From Spartobacteria bacterium (GTDB lineage: Bacteria > Verrucomicrobiota > Verrucomicrobiia > Chthoniobacterales > UBA10450), in contig PLCM01000037.1 of NCBI GenBank assembly GCA_003134765.1, forward strand, positions 37,780-101,779: a stretch of 64,000 bases of DNA, in the 5' to 3' direction. Shown here piece after piece: positions 1 through 7,102 of the stretch. Made by a program: the position numbers and the translations under genes. Within the stretch, counting starts at the first letter, position 1. Each line of letters begins with the position of its first letter. The notes beneath the pieces were generated by a model that worked only from the letters and a program-made list of their open reading frames with translations, had not been told where the DNA came from and did no database searches.

Positions 1-639
1 CGCCTCGCGTTCGCCTAACGAGTAGTTTATCTGGACGAAATCGATCTTCTCGGTTCGAAGGAGTCTGGCCACTTCAGGATACGCGCTTGAATTGTAATGG
101 GTGATCCCGATGTAACGCGCCCGGCCCTGCTCTTTCCAGTCGCGCAAAGTGGCGAGATGCGTCCGCGCGTCGACCAGGTTGTGCACCTGTATCAGGTCGA
201 TCCGCCTGGTCTGCAGCCTGGAGAGCGATTTCTCCATCGAAGCGATCCCTTCGTCTTTGCCGGTCGTCCAAACTTTCGTGGCGAGGAATAGGGCGGAATG
301 AAGACTGAGCTTCGCCGCCAGATCGCCAATTACTTGTTCCGCACGGCCGTACATCGGCGACGAATCAACGACGCGGCCTCCGAGGGTGACGAAGCGCGAG
401 ATCACTTCTTCGAGCGGTTGTCGCTCCGCGGCGCTCGCGCCGACATCGAAGACCTGCCAGCTACCCAGCCCGATGACCGGAATCATTTCTTTCGATGACG
501 GGATTGGTCTCTGCAGTAAAACGGGGCTGTCCGCTCGCGCTCTCGCCATTGCTCCAGTCACAAGCAAACCCGCGGCGCCGCCCGCGATTACGCTGGCGGC
601 GCGGCGTCTCGACATTTTTGTTCTGTCCAGCGGACCCAT
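1..639 (-). CDS. aldo/keto reductase, exported, C-terminus cut by window edge
   Basis: This gene is absent from the ORF track because it runs off the left edge. The reverse strand reads without a stop from the edge to an ATG at 615 (MSRRRAAS...) or an in-frame ATG at 639. The start has a twin-arginine-like SRRR followed by a hydrophobic Ala/Gly/Leu stretch, so Tat export is likely. Mature segments fit the aldo/keto reductase barrel: IPVIGLGSWQVFD at strand 1, GGRVVDSSPMYGRAE containing the D and Y catalytic positions, FLATKVWT with the catalytic lysine, and RIDLIQVHN at the NADPH-side histidine. The visible part is about 205 residues of an expected 300-330. Substrate cannot be told. It is divergent from the small membrane gene at 662. 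Start choice between 615 and 639 is open. Confidence 0.85.
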   Translation of the reverse strand, partial: MGPLDRTKMSRRRAASVIAGGAAGLLVTGAMARARADSPVLLQRPIPSSKEMIPVIGLGSWQVFDVGASAAERQPLEEVISRFVTLGGRVVDSSPMYGRAEQVIGDLAAKLSLHSALFLATKVWTTGKDEGIASMEKSLSRLQTRRIDLIQVHNLVDARTHLATLRDWKEQGRARYIGITHYNSSAYPEVARLLRTEKIDFVQINYSLGEREA

Positions 640-661
640 AACAATAGATTACCTGTCATTG

Positions 662-1000
662 ATGTCCGCCCCGCAATCTCAGAAGATGGCCCCTCGGCGG
701 TGGAAAGTGATCCTGTTTTCGACGGTTCATGTGGTGGCGGCTGCGGCGGTTTACAAATATCTCGTCAGCGGTGGCTGGCTAACGAACCAATACCACCTTA
801 ACGATCCCAACATCGTTAACCTCGGGCTGGCCATCTTTGAGCCGATCGCGATTCTCAGCGTAATTGCCTACTGGGTTGGGCGAAAACTTTCTCTTTATCG
901 GCTGATGTGGATTCTCTGCCTCGTCCAGGTCCTCATTGCGATTGGTTTTCTCCTCTTCTTTCTGCTCTTCGCGCTCACCTGGCATCCGAAAATGATGTAG
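662..1000 (+). CDS. small membrane protein, function unknown
   Basis: A 112-residue protein starting MSAPQSQK, with about three hydrophobic helices (residues near 16-36, 48-70 and 82-105), so an inner-membrane protein is expected. I do not recognise the family. The tracked ORF begins at 386, but that extension lies antisense to the aldo/keto reductase, so the ATG at 662 is the sensible start. The last eight codons (LTWHPKMM) lie in a 25-bp sequence that recurs exactly at 3377-3401, so the 3' end of this gene is one boundary of the next block. Confidence 0.6.
   Translation: MSAPQSQKMAPRRWKVILFSTVHVVAAAAVYKYLVSGGWLTNQYHLNDPNIVNLGLAIFEPIAILSVIAYWVGRKLSLYRLMWILCLVQVLIAIGFLLFFLLFALTWHPKMM
974..998 (+). 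repeat. 25-bp direct repeat, left copy (3' end of the small membrane gene)
   Basis: The sequence beginning CTCACCTGGCATCCGAAAAT is identical over 25 bases to 3377-3401 and lies in the same orientation. The two copies bracket about 2.4 kb that holds only the DUF4062-TPR gene and a pyrimidine-rich tail. Confidence 0.9.
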
Positions 1001-1063
1001 GTGCCGTACGCGGCGTATCTCACCCTGTCGAACTCGACGGCCGTTGCCGACGAAGAGCCGCCG

Positions 1064-3142
1064 TCATTTTTTGTTTTCCAAATCTGCCAGGAGTTTTTCG
1101 TATTTGTGAGTGGAGGGATGATCAGGTCCCAGGACCTTGCGCGCACCTTCGGTTGCTCGCAGGGCCAACTCCTTCGCTTCCTGGAGCTTGTTCTGGCTCT
1201 TTAATCCAGAGGCAAAATAGTAGTAGGAATCCAGCGTTTGGGGATGCTGAGGTTCAAGTGCCTTTTCCTGGAGCCTGATTACCTCGCGAAAAGCTGCTTC
1301 GGCCTCGGCATACTTGCCTTGCCCGTAGAGCGCTCTCGCCAGGGTGGCGCGGCCCAAAAGCGTATCCGGATGCTCGGGTCCCACCACGCTTTCCAGAATC
1401 TTGATCAGCGCGCGGCTTTCCGCTTCTGCCTCGGCATACTTGCCTTGGTCATTAAGGGCAACGGCCAGGTTGTTACGGCTCCAAAGCGTGTCGGGATGCT
1501 CGGATCCCATTACTCTTTCTTCAATCTTGATCAACTCGCGGTCTTGGGCTTCCGCCTCGCTGTATTTGCCTTGATCATCAAGAACACCTGCCAGGTTATT
1601 GCGGGTAAAAAGCGTATCGGGATGCTCCGGTCCCAGCACCTTCTCTCTCACCTTGATGATCTCGCGATATTGCGCTTCCGCCTCGGCAAATCTGCCTTGA
1701 TCATTAAGCTCAGCGGCCAGGTTGTTTCGGCTCCTCAGCGTGTCGAGATGCTCGGGCCCCAGCACCTTCTCTCTCAGCTTGATCAGCTCTCGGTCTTCCT
1801 TTTCCGCTTCGGCAAACTTGTCCTGGTCACGCAGCAAATTGGCCAGGACGCTTCGAGCTGAAAGTGTATCCGGATACTCTGGCCCCAGGACTTTCTCTTC
1901 CAGCTTGATCAGCGCACGAGAATCCGCGTCCGCCTCCACGTATTTGTATTCTTTCCAAAGAGCGCCGTCCAGGCGGCCCCGGCTCTTGAGCGTGTCGGGA
2001 TGCTCAGGCCCCAGGACGCGAGTCCGAACACTAACAACAGTTCGCAATATGTTCTCCGCGTCATTGTAATGTCCCTGGTCAATTAACAGATCGGCAATTG
2101 CGTATTGCACTTCCGCCCAATCTTCCGGAGTCCTATCGCGATCGGTTAGCTTCTCAGCTTCGCGGAAGTGTGCCAGGGCTTCGGCATACTGGATCCGCTT
2201 CTGGGCCGATTGGCCGGCTAACTCATAGCCCTGGATTGCCTGCTTGCGCCGATCCTCTTGCACGCGCTGGGCAGCCTCATACCCTTGCCGGTCTTTCGTC
2301 GCGCCTTCCAGGCTGAGTCGCTCAGCTTCCTCAAAGTGGCCGAGGGCGTAAGCGGCCCGCGCGCGCATGAGAGGGGTGGTATCGCTGCGATTGTAAAGCT
2401 CCAGCGCGAACCCAGGAAGTTCTTTCGCCAGCGAACCTGCTGGAAGGCCAAGCTCCCTTTCCAGGAGACCGTAGGCATTAGCTCGTTGTTCCTCTGGTGA
2501 CGCTTTCGAACCCGGCGCCTTGGACTGGGCTTCAACATCAGCCAGGCGCACGAGGGCTTGTTGCATCTTCTCATAGCGATCGATAATCGTGCCAACTTGC
2601 TCGCCCTGCTTCTGGATCACGCCAGTTTGCCGGCGCTGCGCCTGAACCAGCCAGACCGTGGTCGTTGCCACCAAAAGGAGAAGCGCAATCACGGCGAACG
2701 CCCATCGTTTGACTCCGCGGCGCAGGTGCGTGAGGTCGTCGCGGAGCTTGAGAACTCCTGCCTCCAGCGCCTCGCTGCTTCTGAGCGGATGGAACACGTG
2801 CGTCTCAGATTGCAAACGACGACGATAAGCAGCTTGCAACTCACGCATTTCGTCAGGCTCGACTTCGCAATCGTCGCCAGGAAAGCGCTCATCGATGAAC
2901 AAGTACCAGACTTTTTTCCCGCGCTTTCGGGCGTAAAGGGCTTCGTATTGCGTGTAGCTTGTTCGACCGAACTCCTCATCCGTGGTGGGCGGCTCGGCGC
3001 CATAACATTGTCCCACGAGTTGGACGACTCCTTTGCACTGATCGATCTGCTGGCTAAGCAAAACCCGGAGATCGCCCGTTTCGGTACTAAAAACGTCTTG
3101 CCACACCGGCTGATAGCCGAGAAAAGTCAACGTATTCGCCAC
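1064..3142 (-). CDS. DUF4062/TIR-like domain, transmembrane helix and kinesin-light-chain TPR repeats
   Basis: The tracked protein has 692 residues. Residues 1-110 (GDLRVLLSQQIDQCKGVVQL, YGAEPP, SYTQYEALYARKRGKKVW) match the DUF4062 domain, which has a TIR-like fold. A single helix (WAFAVIALLLLVATTTVWLV, about 146-165) follows, then a coiled linker, then at least six 42-residue TPRs of kinesin-light-chain type with the recurring VLGPEHPDTL...NLA...DQGKYAEAEA. The likely layout is a cytosolic sensor domain, a membrane anchor and a TPR scaffold. Homologous sequence (IFISAVSRELKSARQLV) continues upstream of the GTG at 3142 to about 3193, with no ATG, GTG or TTG before the in-frame TGA at 3224-3226. 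The gene may therefore use a rare start or be 5'-damaged. The gene is alone within a 25-bp direct-repeat bracket. Confidence 0.8.
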   Translation of the reverse strand: MANTLTFLGYQPVWQDVFSTETGDLRVLLSQQIDQCKGVVQLVGQCYGAEPPTTDEEFGRTSYTQYEALYARKRGKKVWYLFIDERFPGDDCEVEPDEMRELQAAYRRRLQSETHVFHPLRSSEALEAGVLKLRDDLTHLRRGVKRWAFAVIALLLLVATTTVWLVQAQRRQTGVIQKQGEQVGTIIDRYEKMQQALVRLADVEAQSKAPGSKASPEEQRANAYGLLERELGLPAGSLAKELPGFALELYNRSDTTPLMRARAAYALGHFEEAERLSLEGATKDRQGYEAAQRVQEDRRKQAIQGYELAGQSAQKRIQYAEALAHFREAEKLTDRDRTPEDWAEVQYAIADLLIDQGHYNDAENILRTVVSVRTRVLGPEHPDTLKSRGRLDGALWKEYKYVEADADSRALIKLEEKVLGPEYPDTLSARSVLANLLRDQDKFAEAEKEDRELIKLREKVLGPEHLDTLRSRNNLAAELNDQGRFAEAEAQYREIIKVREKVLGPEHPDTLFTRNNLAGVLDDQGKYSEAEAQDRELIKIEERVMGSEHPDTLWSRNNLAVALNDQGKYAEAEAESRALIKILESVVGPEHPDTLLGRATLARALYGQGKYAEAEAAFREVIRLQEKALEPQHPQTLDSYYYFASGLKSQNKLQEAKELALRATEGARKVLGPDHPSTHKYEKLLADLENKK

Positions 3143-3239
3143 GAGTTGCCGCGCGCTTTTCAGCTCACGACTGACTGCGGAAATGAAGATTAGCGGGCGT
3201 GGCGTCAGGGCAGGAGGGACGTATCAGATTGCGCTCGCT

Positions 3240-3376
3240 TATCAAGCTGGGTCGGGCAACCCGCGGGCGCTCTGCGTCAAATCTTCAATCCTCGCTCTCT
3301 GCCACCACCGGCGATCCTCGCTCCTCCGTCTCCACCCGCGATTCTCGCTCCTCAATTCTCAATCCTCGCCTCTCAA
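3240..3376. repeat. pyrimidine-rich low-complexity intergenic tract
   Basis: The 360 bases between the TPR gene and 3505 hold no convincing gene. This part is built of degenerate units such as CAATCCTCGCTCT, GATCCTCGCTCCTC and GATTCTCGCTCCTCAATTCTC. It ends directly at the right copy of the 25-bp direct repeat. I see no function in it. Confidence 0.6.
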
Positions 3377-3401
3377 CTCACCTGGCATCCGAAAATGATG
3401 T
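3377..3401 (+). repeat. 25-bp direct repeat, right copy
   Basis: Identical to 974-998 over 25 bases. Here the TAG stop of the membrane gene is replaced by TGG, so this copy is a fragment and not a functional gene end. It marks the right boundary of the 2.4-kb block. Confidence 0.9.
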
Positions 3402-3504
3402 GGTCTCTAAAATGAGACGCTGAGACATCTTTCGCGCTTCGCTCAATGCCGCAAAAAACTCAGGAACAACTGCAAGAATCCCATCCTGGTCTCGTTAGAC
3501 CCAT

Positions 3505-3768
3505 ATGAATCCTGCATACTCGGATATTCCAGTCCGCATTCGCCGCCTTGAACGGCAAAATCGAATCCTGCTCATGATGCTTTGCTCCCTGCTTGGCATC
3601 GCCTTGATCGCGGCCACAAAACAGTCCGGAGCCTTCATCAACGCCACCGAGATTCGGACACAACGCTTTACGCTCGTCGATGATCAGGGCAAGCCGCTCG
3701 TTGACACTCGAGCTGTGAAGGGCGTCGAGATCCGCGCCTACTTGCCGCACAATGTAGTCCAGCAATGA
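3505..3768 (+). CDS. small single-pass membrane protein, possibly truncated
   Basis: An 87-residue protein with a basic N-terminus (VRIRRLERQNR), one hydrophobic helix (ILLMMLCSLLGIALIAA, residues about 23-40) and a short segment ALTEIRTQ-like in style, reading TEIRTQRFTLVDDQGKPLVD. From memory, that segment resembles N-terminal parts of longer proteins that carry repeated DDQGK-type beta strands. The present ORF stops soon after the first such strand, so it may be the remnant of a longer gene. The downstream stretch to 3877 holds no ORF. Confidence 0.45.
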   Translation: MNPAYSDIPVRIRRLERQNRILLMMLCSLLGIALIAATKQSGAFINATEIRTQRFTLVDDQGKPLVDTRAVKGVEIRAYLPHNVVQQ

Positions 3769-3876
3769 TTCCTGGATAACTTCGGAAGATGGGACAGGTG
3801 TGACCGGGTAGCGGAGGAGGGAGCGCGGATTGCCGTTTTGTTGTCGGTGAAATCTGCGTAATCTGCGGACTTCGGA

Positions 3877-4536
3877 ATGGAAACGCTGAGCCATCTTTTC
3901 GACAACAACCGGGCGTGGTCGGAGGGAATCCGGCAGGTAAAGCCGGAGTTTTTCCTGGAACTCTCGCGACAGCAGTCGCCGAAATATCTCTGGATCGGTT
4001 GCTCCGACAGCCGGGTGCCGGCAAACCAGATCGTCGGACTCGCGCCAGGCGAATTGTTCGTTCACCGCAATATCGCGAATCTCGTCGTCCACACCGACCT
4101 GAATTGTCTGTCGGTGATGCAATTCGCCGTCGATATTCTGAAGGTGCGCCACATCATTGTGTGCGGGCATTACGGTTGCAGTGGGGTGGGAGCGGCGCTG
4201 CGGCGCGATCGCCTGGGGCTGAGTGATAACTGGCTTCGCCATGTCCAGGATGTCCGGCAGAAGCACGAGAAAACGCTGGCAGTTTTTCCCGAAACGGAGG
4301 CTGTGGACCGGCTTTGTGAATTGAACGTCGTAGAACAGGTGACCAACGTCTGTTCCACGACAATTGCCTTGGATGCCTGGGAACGTGGGCAGGAGTTGTC
4401 GATCCATGGCTGGATTTACGGGCTCCACGGCGGGTTGTTGCGGGACCTTAATATGACGGTCGGCCATTCGGAACAAACGACCGCAGCTTACGCAAAGGCG
4501 ATTGAGAGTCTGTCGCCGGGCAACGCCGGGAAGTGA
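3877..4536 (+). CDS. beta-class carbonic anhydrase
   Basis: Reversible hydration of CO2 to bicarbonate by a cytosolic zinc enzyme. The 219-residue length fits the plant/CynT-like beta class. Zinc ligands are visible as C42 in GCSDSRVPANQI, H98 and C101 in CGHYGCSGV, and the Asp44/Arg46 dyad of CSDSR is intact. Further family signatures are PGELFVHRNIAN and the C-terminal HGWIYGLHGGLL. The start METLSHLFDNNRAW is the normal family N-terminus. The gene stands alone between a small membrane ORF and a repeat element, so it is probably monocistronic. Confidence 0.96.
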   Translation: METLSHLFDNNRAWSEGIRQVKPEFFLELSRQQSPKYLWIGCSDSRVPANQIVGLAPGELFVHRNIANLVVHTDLNCLSVMQFAVDILKVRHIIVCGHYGCSGVGAALRRDRLGLSDNWLRHVQDVRQKHEKTLAVFPETEAVDRLCELNVVEQVTNVCSTTIALDAWERGQELSIHGWIYGLHGGLLRDLNMTVGHSEQTTAAYAKAIESLSPGNAGK

Positions 4537-4540
4537 TTAG

Positions 4541-4692
4541 GGATTCGAAATTCCAAGCTCCAAAACCCAAATCACCAGGCAAATCCCCAAAACGAAAAGT
4601 CGAAAATTCCAAAACGCGGTACTGTTTTCTTCCTTTTCCCATTTTGGTATTGGATTTTCCCTGGGATTTGGAGCCTGGTATTTGGGATTTTC
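4541..4692. repeat. long imperfect inverted repeat (family with 34874-35009)
   Basis: The left half reads ATTCCAAGCTCCAAAACCCAAAT. The right half, GGATTTGGAGCCTGGTATTTGGGATTTTC, is its imperfect complement, so the transcript could form a large hairpin. A relative with the same CCCAAATCCCAAG...CTGGGATTTGGGAATTGGG arrangement lies at 34874-35009. Tracked ORFs here are by-products of the repeat. Confidence 0.7.
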
Positions 4693-4780
4693 GACGCTTC
4701 GTCGTGATGGAATCTTGCGATTGCGCCGAGCCTTGCAAGGTTAGCCGAACGCTGATCTAAACAATTCGAGGGAGAACAAC

Positions 4781-5056
4781 ATGCCGAAATATGTGATTGA
4801 AAGAGAGATTCCGGACGCTGGGAAACTTTCGAAGGAACAACTGCACGCGATTTCGCAAAAATCGTGCGGGGTCTTGAAGGAACTGGGTCCACAGATCCAA
4901 TGGGTCCAGAGCTACGTGACCGACGACAAGATCTACTGCGTCTACATCGCTCCGAACGAAGAGATGGTGCGCGAACATGCGCGCCAGGGGGGCTTCCCGG
5001 CAAACCGAGTTTCTGAGGTGAAGCAGGTCATCGATCCGACGACGGCGGAGGCGTAG
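4781..5056 (+). CDS. DUF4242 family protein
   Basis: A 91-residue cytosolic protein. MPKYVIEREIPDAGKLS, the central IQWVQSYVTDDKIYCVYIAP and the HARQGGFPANRVSEV tail are typical of DUF4242, a small ferredoxin-like fold family without a firmly known role. Some members are annotated as nickel-binding. A good ribosome binding site (GAGGGAG) lies about nine bases upstream of the ATG. It precedes the dynamin-like gene by 80 bases and could share a transcript with it. Confidence 0.88.
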   Translation: MPKYVIEREIPDAGKLSKEQLHAISQKSCGVLKELGPQIQWVQSYVTDDKIYCVYIAPNEEMVREHARQGGFPANRVSEVKQVIDPTTAEA

Positions 5057-5137
5057 CGACCAAAATTCAAATTTCGGGTTTTCCGATCGAAAATATGTGG
5101 GCAGCGCGAAGCCGGCGCGATAAGATCGGCGCCGCGA

Positions 5138-6931
5138 ATGAACCAGGTCGAACAGCTGCAACCCGAGCCCGGCGCAGAGAGCCGGGATCCGACGGCGCGC
5201 ATTCTCAGCCCGGAACTGAAGCAGCAGTTCGACACGCTGCGCAATTTGCTCCAGCGCGCCCTGTGGCTCGTGGAGCGTTGCGCCGACATTGAGGCGACCC
5301 AAATCCTGCGGGCGCGCCTGACGAATCTTCAGGCGGCGGCCTTACTGGTCGTTGTCGGCGAAGTGAAGGCCGGCAAGAGCAGCTTTATCAACGCGCTTTT
5401 GCGGGAAGACGTCTGCGAAGTCGCGCCCGGGCCCTGCACGGTCCGCATCCAGGAGCTCGTTTATGGAGCTGAACGCAGAGTCGAGACCCTGGGCGATGCG
5501 TGGCAGCGCGTCTGGCTGCCGAAGGAAGTGCTGCGCGAAATCTCGATGGTCGATACGCCAGGGACGAACTCGATCGTCCGCGACCATCAAACCATAACCG
5601 AGAATTACATTCCGCAGAGCGACCTCGTTGTTTTCGTCTTTTCGGCCGTTAATCCGCACACGAAATCAGCCTGGGAGCTGCTCACCCTGATCAAGAAAGA
5701 GTGGCATCGGAAAATGGTCTTCGTTCTCCAGCAATCCGATCGCGCCAGCCAGAAGGAATTGACCACCAACCTGGAACACGTCCGGCAATACGCGCGCGAG
5801 CGGCAGGTCGAGAACCCGATCGTCTTCACGCTCTCGGCCAAGCGCGAGATGGAGGGGATTCCCGAACAGGCGTTTGCCGAGTTTCGTAATTTTCTTCAGA
5901 CCACGATCGCTTGCGGCGAAGCGTGGCGGATCAAGGTGGAAGGTTCCTATCAGACGATCCGGTCCGTGATGACGCGGTTACTCGCGCATCTCCGCGCGGA
6001 AAAGACCGCCGTCGATGACGAACGCGCTTTTTACCAAGGGCTCCTTTGCCAGGTCGATGCCCGCGAGGAAAAGGCGAGGGGCTTGAAACTGCTGATCGTC
6101 GACAAACTGGCCGCCACCTACGATACGCTCGCGCGGCAATCGGAGGATGAATTCGCCAAGGGGCTGCGAGTCGGAAATCTCTTCCGGCGCGCCGTTCCAT
6201 TTTTGCGGGACAAGGATACCGAGGCCTGGCTCACGGATCTGAAATCGGGATTCGAGAAATCGGCGCGGAGGGAAATCAAGACGGAGGCCGCCCAAGTCTC
6301 GATGGATTTATTCAACGAGATGCGCACGATGATGGACGACCTGACCCAAAGCATCGCCCGTCGGCAGGAACGGATCCGTGCCGACGTGACGTTTCCGAAG
6401 GCGGCCGATCAGGTCGGAACGTTGCAACGGCTCCAGGCGAAGCTCGATGGCGTCCGCGTGGACGAAAACATCCTGCGCGGCAAAGCGGCTGAAACTACCG
6501 ACGTGCGAAAACTTACGGTGGCGGGCAGCCTGTTGGTCGCGCTCGGAGTGATTATCGCGGCCTTGTCGCCGATTCTCTGGCTCGACGTTACCGGTGGAAT
6601 ATTCCTCGGCGCCGGCATTTTCCTCGTGGCTGTCGGGTTATTCTGGCGGCGGACGAGCGTGATGAAAGACTTCAAACAACGCTTGGGCGATTCCCAACAA
6701 CAGTTCCGCGATCGCATTGCCTCTGAGTTTGGGGAAATCTTCGACCGCCTGTTCTACGAGGTGCGCCAGGCCCTGACCGAATCGCTCTTCCGGCTCGATC
6801 TCCAGGCGTCCTTTAACGCTCCTTTACTCGAGGAAACCTTCCAGATCGGCGAAGCCGCGTCCGACATGGTGATTGTCTCCCAGCGTCTGCGGGTGACCCA
6901 ATCCTCCGAGCAGCCATCGGTGGCAGCTTAA
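5138..6931 (+). CDS. bacterial dynamin-like GTPase
   Basis: A 597-residue large GTPase. Visible motifs are the P-loop GEVKAGKSS (about 74-82), a switch threonine in GPCTVRIQE, the G3 box VDTPG (138-142) and a G4-like QQSDRAS. A helical middle region of about 250 residues follows, then a hydrophobic hairpin (SLLVALGVIIAALSPILW and GGIFLGAGIFLVAVGLFW) near residues 463-505 that would serve as membrane paddle or anchor, and a final helical part. Bacterial dynamin-like proteins tubulate, fuse or protect membranes. No partner dynamin lies next to it, so it may act as a homo-oligomer. An ATG at 5138 follows a short gap after the DUF4242 gene. Confidence 0.9.
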   Translation: MNQVEQLQPEPGAESRDPTARILSPELKQQFDTLRNLLQRALWLVERCADIEATQILRARLTNLQAAALLVVVGEVKAGKSSFINALLREDVCEVAPGPCTVRIQELVYGAERRVETLGDAWQRVWLPKEVLREISMVDTPGTNSIVRDHQTITENYIPQSDLVVFVFSAVNPHTKSAWELLTLIKKEWHRKMVFVLQQSDRASQKELTTNLEHVRQYARERQVENPIVFTLSAKREMEGIPEQAFAEFRNFLQTTIACGEAWRIKVEGSYQTIRSVMTRLLAHLRAEKTAVDDERAFYQGLLCQVDAREEKARGLKLLIVDKLAATYDTLARQSEDEFAKGLRVGNLFRRAVPFLRDKDTEAWLTDLKSGFEKSARREIKTEAAQVSMDLFNEMRTMMDDLTQSIARRQERIRADVTFPKAADQVGTLQRLQAKLDGVRVDENILRGKAAETTDVRKLTVAGSLLVALGVIIAALSPILWLDVTGGIFLGAGIFLVAVGLFWRRTSVMKDFKQRLGDSQQQFRDRIASEFGEIFDRLFYEVRQALTESLFRLDLQASFNAPLLEETFQIGEAASDMVIVSQRLRVTQSSEQPSVAA

Positions 6932-6952
6932 GGGGCGATCCCGATATTGTCG

Positions 6953-7003
6953 GGCGTCTGTGTCAGACGCCTCCCTTCGTCGTCGGCGTTTCACAGAAAC
7001 GCC
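6953..7003. repeat. two small hairpins after the dynamin gene
   Basis: GGCGTCTGtgtCAGACGCC (6953-6971) and GGCGTTTcacagAAACGCC (6985-7003) are adjacent perfect stems. Neither has a clear U-tract, so they resemble the REP-like palindromes of this window more than intrinsic terminators. The rest of the gap to 7103 holds nothing I recognise. Confidence 0.6.
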
Positions 7004-7102
7004 CTACAAAGATTAGCCTTGGGCGTGGATAGCACGGCCCGCCGCTTCAGGTCCGCAAGAAATTTGAATCCGGTGCGGCCCCTTGCCGCATCCCACCAGT
7101 AG

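Noticed and set aside
97-498. Plus-strand ORFs at the left edge
   Set aside because: They lie antisense to a clear aldo/keto reductase that reads off the edge.
386-661. N-terminal extension of the 204-residue ORF
   Set aside because: Antisense to the aldo/keto reductase. The hydrophobic protein starts naturally at the ATG at 662.
3240-3376. Possible repeat array or CRISPR
   Set aside because: Units are degenerate, short and without unique spacers. Best described as a low-complexity pyrimidine tract.
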